Positions 15,796 to 22,421 of a stretch of 49,257 nucleotides of DNA are shown here, one piece after another. Under the pieces are notes generated by a model. It had not been told where the DNA came from, made no database searches, and saw nothing but the letters and a program-made list of their open reading frames with translations. The DNA is from an uncultured bacterium (GTDB taxonomy: Bacteria; Cyanobacteriota; Vampirovibrionia; Gastranaerophilales; Gastranaerophilaceae), in NCBI GenBank assembly GCA_949288725.1, contig CASELF010000006.1, positions 1-49,257 of the forward strand. Reading direction: 5' to 3'. Numbering within the stretch: the first letter of the stretch is position 1; each line of letters opens with the position of its first letter. The position numbers and the translations under genes were made by a program.

Positions 15796-16884
15796 ATGAT
15801 TAAGAATGCGTATATTCATATCCCTTTTTGCAGGCAAAAATGCTATTATTGTTCGTTCGTTTCTTTTCCTCAGTTGGAAAAGAAGGATTGTTATCTGGAA
15901 GCACTTTTGAAAGAAATTGAGTATCGCTATATGGGAGAAAATCTTAGTACGATTTATTTCGGAGGGGGGACGCCTTCTTTGTTAAGTGTCGAAGATTTTA
16001 GTAAAATTTTAGGTCTCTTTAAGTTTAACAGAGATTGTGAAGTTACCGTAGAAATTAATCCGGAAACAATTGATGAAGCGTTTCTCCCTGCAATTAAAGA
16101 TTTGGGTGTTAATCGTTTGAGTTTTGGGTGTCAGACTTTTGATGAGGATATTTTAAAATCTATCGGACGTAAGCATACTCCGGAACAGCTTATTCGCTGT
16201 GTAAAGCAGGCACAAAATCTTGGCTTTAAGAATATTAATTTAGATTTTATTTATGGGCTTCCTACGCAAACAATAGAAGGTTTTGAGAAGGATTTGATTA
16301 AGGCTTCAGATTTGGGTGTTGAGCATATTTCACTTTATGGTTTGAAGATTGAAGAGGGGTGTTTTTTCTATGAACATTCTCCGAATGAGCTTCCTGATCT
16401 CGATACTCAAGCTGATATGTACTTGAAGGCAATAGAAACACTGGGAAAAAGAGATTTTGAGCATTATGAAATAAGTAATTTCGCCAAAAAAAGTTTTGAA
16501 TCAGCACATAATTTGAATTATTGGAATAATAATTCTTATTATGGTTTTGGAGTCAGTGCACACGGTTATGACGGTAAAGTTCGTTATTCAAATGTTTTAA
16601 ATATAGAGGATTATGTTGCTAATCCATTAAGACATGATTTAGAGCATGAGTTGACAGTTCAAGAGCAGTTAGAAGAAGAAATTTTTCTTGGGTTTCGGAA
16701 GATGAAAGGTATTGCAGTTGATGAAATTAACAAAAAGTTTTCAATTGATTTTGAGCAAGATTATAGTGATATTCTGCAAAAATATCTTTCGCTTGGGTAT
16801 TTAGTTCAAACCGAACAAGGTTATAGATTTTCGAATGAAGGAATATTATTAAGTAACGTAATTTTGGCTGATTTTTTGCAATAA
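15796..16884 (+). CDS. hemW: HemW-type radical-SAM protein (heme chaperone)
   Basis: The 362-residue protein belongs to the HemN/HemW group. The cluster motif is PFCRQKCYYCSF with Cys12, Cys16 and Cys19, and the following residue Phe instead of Cys marks HemW rather than true coproporphyrinogen dehydrogenase HemN. Further landmarks are TIYFGGGTPSLL, EINPET, RLSFGCQTFDEDIL, NLDFIYGLPTQT and SLYGLKIEEG. The C-terminal HemN_C domain is present. HemW delivers heme to membrane respiratory enzymes. The predicted mRNA is leaderless. A bidirectional terminator follows at 16883-16918. An older annotation name, oxygen-independent coproporphyrinogen III oxidase, is likely to be found for this family. 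Confidence 0.9.
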   Translation: MIKNAYIHIPFCRQKCYYCSFVSFPQLEKKDCYLEALLKEIEYRYMGENLSTIYFGGGTPSLLSVEDFSKILGLFKFNRDCEVTVEINPETIDEAFLPAIKDLGVNRLSFGCQTFDEDILKSIGRKHTPEQLIRCVKQAQNLGFKNINLDFIYGLPTQTIEGFEKDLIKASDLGVEHISLYGLKIEEGCFFYEHSPNELPDLDTQADMYLKAIETLGKRDFEHYEISNFAKKSFESAHNLNYWNNNSYYGFGVSAHGYDGKVRYSNVLNIEDYVANPLRHDLEHELTVQEQLEEEIFLGFRKMKGIAVDEINKKFSIDFEQDYSDILQKYLSLGYLVQTEQGYRFSNEGILLSNVILADFLQ

Positions 16885-16918
16885 AAAAGCTCCCTGTTTT
16901 ATGCAAGGAGCCTTTTTT
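16883..16918. terminator. Bidirectional terminator between hemW and the 16935-17390 gene
   Basis: GCTCC (16889-16893) pairs with GGAGC (16907-16911), flanked by an A-run on the left and a T-run on the right, so the stem extends to both sides and can end both convergent transcripts. Confidence 0.8.
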
Positions 16919-16934
16919 ATAACTTATTAAAGTC

Positions 16935-17390
16935 TTATGCTTTTGCAGTTGCTTCAGCTGCATCTTCTGCAATTTCACTAGCAACTTCGGTTGCTGCTTC
17001 TGTACCTTCTGAAGCGGCTTTAGCACCTTTTCCTGAGAATCTGGCAACGATTTTTTGATCGATGAATTCGCCAGGTTTAACAAGGGCTTTTTTGATTCCT
17101 GCCATAAATCCTTTTGCTTCAGGAAGAAGCCATTTATCACCTTTCCATTTATATAGTCCGAATGATGCACCAAGAAGAACTACTACACCGCCCAAAACTT
17201 TTCCGATAGTTTTTATAACGTTGTTTTTCTTAGGTTCGTCTGCAACTAAATCTTCTTTTTTTATATCTACCTTATCGCCTTCTTCTGCAGCGGCAAATTT
17301 GCCAGGTGCTCCAAAAATATCAGCCTTGTTTTCTGTTTCTCCACGGAACGACACTCTTGGACTGCTAAATGAAATAGGACTTAAACTCAT
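16935..17390 (-). CDS. Small single-helix membrane protein with SFRG N-terminal motif
   Basis: The 151-residue protein starts with MSLSPISFSSPRVSFRG; a Ser-rich lead ending in a Phe-Arg/Lys-Gly tripeptide is something I associate with many uncharacterised proteins of Gastranaerophilales. An acidic/basic linker (residues 25-58) leads to one hydrophobic helix (VLGGVVVLLGASFGLY, about residues 64-79). The end is an Ala/Glu-rich, weakly coiled tail (EGTEAATEVASEIAEDAAEATAKA minus its ends). GGAGG precedes the start ATG. It is convergent with hemW and divergent from the large TonB-like gene. Function unknown. Confidence 0.75.
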   Translation of the reverse strand: MSLSPISFSSPRVSFRGETENKADIFGAPGKFAAAEEGDKVDIKKEDLVADEPKKNNVIKTIGKVLGGVVVLLGASFGLYKWKGDKWLLPEAKGFMAGIKKALVKPGEFIDQKIVARFSGKGAKAASEGTEAATEVASEIAEDAAEATAKA

Positions 17391-17561
17391 AGGAAAACCT
17401 CCTTTATAAATTACACACTATGTACCTAATCAAAAACGACTCACACTATTATTTTGTCTAAAATAAGAGTAAATTACAATATTTGTTACAAAAATTTACA
17501 TATTTTTTGGAATAATTTTAAAGCTTGTGTACTCTATATTATTAGAAGGAGAAAAAGGGAT

Positions 17562-20500
17562 ATGGAAAATACTAATATTATTACAATTGAAGAACAGGAA
17601 AAAGAGGATGCAAGAGCACTTACGCAAAGTTTTGCAAGGGGTGATGTAAAGAGTCGTGCTTATATTAACGCGTTAGGTGCTGAGGTATTTTTAAAATATT
17701 TTGAAGAACAAAATATTTCAAAAGAACGTACTTATAACCTGCATAATATTAGAAAAATTTTAGAAGAATTTGATATTTCTGACATCAAGCTTTCTAACAT
17801 TCACATTGATGTTAGAGTTGTCTTTAATGAAAATCAGATTTTTATCCCTAAGACTCATTTTGAATATAACCTCCTTCCTGATATTTATGTGGTTTTAAAG
17901 TTGGCGAAAGACCATAGTAAGACCGAATTTTTAGGCTTCTTTGAACCTAAGTTGATTAATAAGAATAATGCTAATGATAAGTATTATTTCATGGAAAAAG
18001 AAAAATTATCTTCCCCAGTTGACCTACGTAACTTTATTGAAAACTTTAATAGAGGAAAAGACGTAAAATATTCTGAAGAAGATATTAGTCATGCCGAATT
18101 TTTGATGGTATCAATGACAGACCATGATGTTAGTGAAGAAGATAAAAGAACATTATTAAATTATTTGATAAACAGTTCTGAATTAAGAGATGAATTTATT
18201 GAATATGAAAATTTCGAGATGATTTCATATCAAGCGGCAAGCGTTGTTGGGCTTGAAGTTCCGGTTAACACTAGTGAGATGAATGTTGCTGATATTCCTG
18301 CAGATGAGATGCCTTCTGATATTGCGGAAGAAATGCTTACAGCATCAGAAATAGAAGCATTAACTGAAGATGATATTGTCGAAGAACAAGATAACAAATC
18401 AGGTGATGCTGCTTCAGGTTTTGTTAAGGGTGCTGCTGTGTTGGGTGCTGAAATTGCAGGTACTGCAATGGCAAGTGCTGCACTTTCTGGAATTGCAGAA
18501 ACTGCGGATAGCGCAGCTAATATTATAAATGCCGCTGCTAATGTTGCAAATATCGAAGCTGATGCTATTGATATGGCATCAAGTATTAAGAATATGGCAG
18601 AACAAGTATTTTCAGACGAAAATAATGTGGTGAATGAGCATGTTGAAGTTGCTGAATTACCTGAAATTTCAGAAATGCCTGCTATTGGGAATCTTAATAT
18701 TGACGATTTTAATGCAGAATTGTCTCAAGCTGCAAGCCTTGAAGGTGTGGATCTTCCTGAAGTTGGCGCTGAAGAGCTTGTAAATGAAGAAAATTCAGCC
18801 GTTCAGGAAAGTGTACAGGAAAGTGCAGTGGAAGAACAAGCAGATTCTAATGCTGATTTAGTTTCTAATGATGGTGGTGTTGGCGGAATAGATGAGCTTC
18901 CTGAATTGGGCGAGTCACCAGAGTTGGCTGAAGTTTCTGAAGACATGTTGCAAAATTTAAGTGAAGAAGATTTATCTTTAGATAATTTTGATGCTGAAGT
19001 TGGAATAGAGGAACAAGCAGAAGCTGCTTCTGAACCTGATAATTCTGAGGAACAAACAGAGCAACAAGTTGAACAACCACAAGATGCTGTTGAAGCTGCT
19101 GAACCTGTTGAACAGAACGATCAAAGTGGAATTGATGAAATGCCGGATGATAATTTATCAGAACCGCTTCACTCTCCACAAGAAAATATGAACAGTACAT
19201 TGGATGAATTGTTTGCAGATTTCGATGCTTCTGAGTACAGTGATGAAAATGATGACGAAAACAGTGATGAAAATAGTGATTTTAGCGCTGATGTAACAAG
19301 TGATTCAAATGAGGATTCAATCGGTGATTTGAGTGATGCCTCAATCGATGATTTAGATAGTGACTCAAGTGATGATTCAAACAATGATTTGGGTGATGCT
19401 TCAATCGATGATTTAGGCAGTGAATTGAGTGATGATTCAAATAATGAATTGAGTGATGATTTGATTAGTGATCTAGGTGGCGATTCAAGTGATGATTCTA
19501 ATAATGAATTAAGCGATGACTTGATTAATGATTTAGGTAGCGATTCAGGTGACGATTCAAATAATGAATTGAGTGATGACTTGATTAGTGACTTTGGTAG
19601 TGATTCAAGTGATGAATTAAGTAATGTTGAAAATAATGATGATGAATTAGTTTTTTCAAATTCTGATGATTTAGTATTTGAAAATTCAGATAGCGGTGAT
19701 GATATAACATATTCAAATGATAGCAGTTATGATAGCGGTTATGGCGACGATTTGGTTTTTGAATCTTCAGATGGTGGTTTTGATGATTCTTTTGACAATA
19801 GCCCTAGAAGAAGCAGACCTGTTAATCCGTTGGCACATGGGTTCCATACTCCTATTAGTGAAGCTACTGAGTTAACTTCTATTGAAGATATTCAGATGGG
19901 TAATCTTCCTAAGCAAGTTACACCACCTCCTGTTGGAGATCCGATGGAAACTATGGAGATGGAAGAATTTCATAGACTTGTGAGAAATTATGTGCCGCAA
20001 GAAATTAAAGATGAATCTGAAACTATTGGTTTTGATAACCTTGGTGATTCTTCTGCGCTTCCCATAAATGCTAATAAAAACTCTGATGATGAAGCTCATA
20101 AAGAGCTTTCAGATATGAATTCAATTTCTGATACCCCAGAGAGTGCTAAAAAAGCTGCACCTGCAGCTCCTGTGCACGTAGAATCTGATGCGTATGTAGA
20201 AGATTTGCCAGATGAAATTCCAGAATTGCCGTCAATGGAACGTCCTGGAGAGTTAACTTCAGATAATTTTGTAGAAGACATGCCAGATGAAATTCCGGAA
20301 TTGCCATCAATGGAACGCCCTGGGGAATTGACTTCAGATAATTTCGTAGAAGACATGCCAGACGAAATTCCAGAGTTACCATCAATGGAGCGTCCAGGAG
20401 AATTAACTTCAGATAATTTCGTAGAAGACATGCCGGACGAAATTCCAGAATTACCGTCAATGGAACGCCCAGGAGAATTAACTTCAGACAATTTCGTAGA

Positions 20501-21806
20501 AGACATGCCGGATGAAATTCCGGAATTACCATCAATGGAACGTCCTGGGGAATTGACTTCAGATAATTTTGTAGAAGATGTTCTTGGTCTAAATGTTGAA
20601 GCAGATACTACGGCAGAAGCTCCAAGCGCAAACGAACCTCAAACTGTTGCTGAGGCTCCAAGCACTCCTGTTGCATCTGCAACACCGCAAACAGAAGCAG
20701 CTCCAGCAACTCCGGCTGCCCCAGCAACTCCTGTTGCACCTGCTGCACCGGTTGCTGAAGTCGGAAGTGCTCCTGAAGAGGCTTCCGTGAATGAATTTGA
20801 GGAAGGTGATCTTTCTTTGCTTGAAGGCTTGGATGCATTAAGCCTCGGAGAATTAGATCCTGAAAGACTTCAAGGTGCTTCTCAGGCTTCTTCTGATGAG
20901 AATTTAAGTAATGAAAATGTTGAAATCTGTGAAACTCCTGTAAATGCTGAAAATGATGAAGTCCAGGATGCAAGCAAGTTACAAGTACTTTATGACGGTT
21001 CTAAGAATGTTGAGTTAAATTCTTTAGAACTTGAACCTGAATTAGAATCAGCTGAAGCCGAAGCTGGAGAGCAAGAGTCATATGATTTCAGACCAGAGAG
21101 AAAAATGAGCAAGCTAATGCCAGTGTTTGCAATATTGGCAGCTATCATAATTGCAGGTTCAGTTGTAGGCTTCCTTATGAAGAGTAAGAATAGTATTGAT
21201 GCAGATACACTTATTCAAACAACTCCAGAGAACGAAATTTTGGCAACTCCTGAAGCTGATAACTCTAATATATTGGCTAATACAGGTGAAACAACTCTGC
21301 CAACTCTACCGCAAGATGCAGAGGATGTTTCTCCAAATGCACCGGCAGCAGCGCCTTCTACTCCTGCACCAGTGCAGCCTGAGAAAAAAGAAGTTAAGCC
21401 AGCTGTTCAAAAGCCGGCTGCTGTTAAGCCTATCGCACCTTCAAAGCCTATCAACGGAAGTAAGACTATTACTTTGAAAAAATTGTCTTGGGAAGTTCCT
21501 GATTATCTTTCTTACAGTGAAAATATTAAAAAATATTTACAAACTGCAGGAAAAAGTATCAAACTTACACTATCTAGTGACTTGCTGTTGACAAATGAAT
21601 ATATATATTCAAATCAAGTGAAGGTTGACCTGAAACTTAGTAAAAACGGCGATATCGAGAGTGCAAGAATCTCAAGATCAAGCGGTTCTGAGCAGGTAGA
21701 TAAAATTGTGTTACGAACTGTTAAAGATACACTAAATGTCGTGAAACCTGCTAGTGGCGAGGTTCCTACGCCAAATTATAATTTAGCACTTATCATTTAT
21801 CTATAA
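17562..21806 (+). CDS. Giant acidic repeat protein with one membrane helix and TonB-C-like tail
   Basis: The 1414-residue protein starts at the ATG at 17562, which follows AGAAGGAG; the open frame continues 36 codons further upstream without a ribosome site. Residues 1-230 form a folded domain (KLSNIHIDVRVVF, HFEYNLLPDIYVVLKLA, EFLGFFEPKL) that recalls cyanobacterial DUF1822, a guess by eye. Residues 230-880 are acidic and low-complexity, with five 20-residue Ser/Asp repeats (DNA 19311-19610). Five 25-residue repeats follow (residues 879-1003). One helix (PVFAILAAIIIAGSVVGFLM, 1187-1206) crosses the membrane, then a Pro/Ala/Lys-rich linker, then a TonB-C-like domain (about 1320-1414, with VDLKLSKNGDIESARISRSSG). 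Orientation: N-terminus inside, tail in the periplasm. Next comes a sigma-like gene. Confidence 0.85.
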   Translation: MENTNIITIEEQEKEDARALTQSFARGDVKSRAYINALGAEVFLKYFEEQNISKERTYNLHNIRKILEEFDISDIKLSNIHIDVRVVFNENQIFIPKTHFEYNLLPDIYVVLKLAKDHSKTEFLGFFEPKLINKNNANDKYYFMEKEKLSSPVDLRNFIENFNRGKDVKYSEEDISHAEFLMVSMTDHDVSEEDKRTLLNYLINSSELRDEFIEYENFEMISYQAASVVGLEVPVNTSEMNVADIPADEMPSDIAEEMLTASEIEALTEDDIVEEQDNKSGDAASGFVKGAAVLGAEIAGTAMASAALSGIAETADSAANIINAAANVANIEADAIDMASSIKNMAEQVFSDENNVVNEHVEVAELPEISEMPAIGNLNIDDFNAELSQAASLEGVDLPEVGAEELVNEENSAVQESVQESAVEEQADSNADLVSNDGGVGGIDELPELGESPELAEVSEDMLQNLSEEDLSLDNFDAEVGIEEQAEAASEPDNSEEQTEQQVEQPQDAVEAAEPVEQNDQSGIDEMPDDNLSEPLHSPQENMNSTLDELFADFDASEYSDENDDENSDENSDFSADVTSDSNEDSIGDLSDASIDDLDSDSSDDSNNDLGDASIDDLGSELSDDSNNELSDDLISDLGGDSSDDSNNELSDDLINDLGSDSGDDSNNELSDDLISDFGSDSSDELSNVENNDDELVFSNSDDLVFENSDSGDDITYSNDSSYDSGYGDDLVFESSDGGFDDSFDNSPRRSRPVNPLAHGFHTPISEATELTSIEDIQMGNLPKQVTPPPVGDPMETMEMEEFHRLVRNYVPQEIKDESETIGFDNLGDSSALPINANKNSDDEAHKELSDMNSISDTPESAKKAAPAAPVHVESDAYVEDLPDEIPELPSMERPGELTSDNFVEDMPDEIPELPSMERPGELTSDNFVEDMPDEIPELPSMERPGELTSDNFVEDMPDEIPELPSMERPGELTSDNFVEDMPDEIPELPSMERPGELTSDNFVEDVLGLNVEADTTAEAPSANEPQTVAEAPSTPVASATPQTEAAPATPAAPATPVAPAAPVAEVGSAPEEASVNEFEEGDLSLLEGLDALSLGELDPERLQGASQASSDENLSNENVEICETPVNAENDEVQDASKLQVLYDGSKNVELNSLELEPELESAEAEAGEQESYDFRPERKMSKLMPVFAILAAIIIAGSVVGFLMKSKNSIDADTLIQTTPENEILATPEADNSNILANTGETTLPTLPQDAEDVSPNAPAAAPSTPAPVQPEKKEVKPAVQKPAAVKPIAPSKPINGSKTITLKKLSWEVPDYLSYSENIKKYLQTAGKSIKLTLSSDLLLTNEYIYSNQVKVDLKLSKNGDIESARISRSSGSEQVDKIVLRTVKDTLNVVKPASGEVPTPNYNLALIIYL
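19311..19610 (+). repeat. Five tandem 60-bp repeats coding a Ser/Asp-rich 20-residue unit
   Basis: Units start at 19311, 19371, 19431, 19491 and 19551, each opening with a form of GATGATTCAA. The encoded unit is close to DDSNNELSDDLISDLGSDSS. The copies differ mostly by synonymous changes plus some exchanges, and the last three are the most alike. The repeat is in frame, so copy-number change would keep the protein open. Confidence 0.9.
20196..20570 (+). repeat. Five tandem 75-bp repeats coding a 25-residue Pro/Glu unit
   Basis: Units start at 20196, 20271, 20346, 20421 and 20496; a sixth begins at 20571 and breaks down after three codons. The encoded unit contains VEDMPDEIPELPSMERPG followed by ELTSDNF. 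Protein copies are almost identical (one Leu/Met change) while third codon positions differ, which suggests selection on the protein or repeated exchange with drift. Confidence 0.95.
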
Positions 21807-21809
21807 TTG

Positions 21810-21818
21810 TGTTATACT
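21810..21818 (+). promoter_or_regulatory. Possible internal extended -10 before the sigma-like gene
   Basis: TGTTATACT lies in the 34-bp gap between the giant protein and the sigma-like gene. A start near 21825 would just include the AGGGGAA ribosome site. The two downstream genes could then be made without the giant protein. Confidence 0.4.
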
Positions 21819-21840
21819 GATATAAAGTAGGGGAATTTAA

Positions 21841-22407
21841 GTGGAACTAGCACAAGATAAAATAAATCTAATTGAGAGATTAATTAAGAGTAATAGAAAA
21901 TTTATTAATAATGAAGATTTGTATGATGACTTTTTTAATGAGACTTGCAAACGTTCATTACCGATTATAAGTACTATTACGTCGGATGCTACTTTGGAAG
22001 TTTATCTACGTAAAGTTGCAACTTCAAGTATATTAAATGTATTGAAGGACTCAGGCAGATTACGTAGAACGAGGGAAAGTTACACTCCTGTTCAGGAGGT
22101 TCCTTTAAGTGACCCTAATTCATATTCAAATGTTTACGCTAATATTAACATTGAGTATGAACCTATCGATTTCGATAATGGCCCGGAAGACGTAGCGATT
22201 AAGAATGAAGTGCTTCAAATTGTTATTGATTCTATCCATCAGATAAATAATGCTGAGCCTGAAAAACAATATCTTGATTTGTATAAGTTAAGATATCAGG
22301 AGGGCATGACTCAAAGTGAAATCGCTCAAGAGCTTAATTTGTCACAGTCAGAAGTTTCAAAAAGATTATTAAAACTGATGAAAATGGTTAAACGAGCGTT
22401 TAATTAA
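21841..22407 (+). CDS. Sigma-70-family-like factor (ECF/region 4 type)
   Basis: The 188-residue protein has a GTG start preceded by AGGGGAA. The N-terminal part (residues 15-75: FINNEDLYDDFFNETCKRSL, LEVYLRKVATSSILNVLKDS) resembles sigma region 2 with its core-binding helices. A linker of about 50 residues follows (EYEPIDFDNGPEDVAI). The C-terminus is a clear region-4 helix-turn-helix (YKLRYQEGMTQSEIAQELNL, SQSEVSKRLLKLMK). This is the layout of ECF-type sigma factors. It sits between a membrane protein with periplasmic tail and an ATPase, which suggests an envelope-signalled transcription switch. A role as plain DNA-binding regulator cannot be excluded, since region 2 is not textbook. Confidence 0.75.
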   Translation: MELAQDKINLIERLIKSNRKFINNEDLYDDFFNETCKRSLPIISTITSDATLEVYLRKVATSSILNVLKDSGRLRRTRESYTPVQEVPLSDPNSYSNVYANINIEYEPIDFDNGPEDVAIKNEVLQIVIDSIHQINNAEPEKQYLDLYKLRYQEGMTQSEIAQELNLSQSEVSKRLLKLMKMVKRAFN

Positions 22408-22421
22408 TTTGGATTTATATT

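Noticed and set aside
17454-17561. Longer N-terminus for the giant protein
   Set aside because: The upstream extension has no ribosome site, while AGAAGGAG precedes the ATG at 17562.
20096-20506. Minus-strand open frame with a highly regular repeated protein
   Set aside because: The regularity is only the antisense image of the 75-bp repeats in the giant gene; there is no ribosome site.
20196-20570. Possible CRISPR array because of regular repeats
   Set aside because: The units are contiguous without unique spacers, stay in frame and are translated; no cas genes are near.
21400-21806. Complete TonB energy-transfer system
   Set aside because: The TonB-C-like tail is recognisable but no exbB, exbD or receptor gene is in the window, and the protein has a long cytoplasmic arm unlike TonB.
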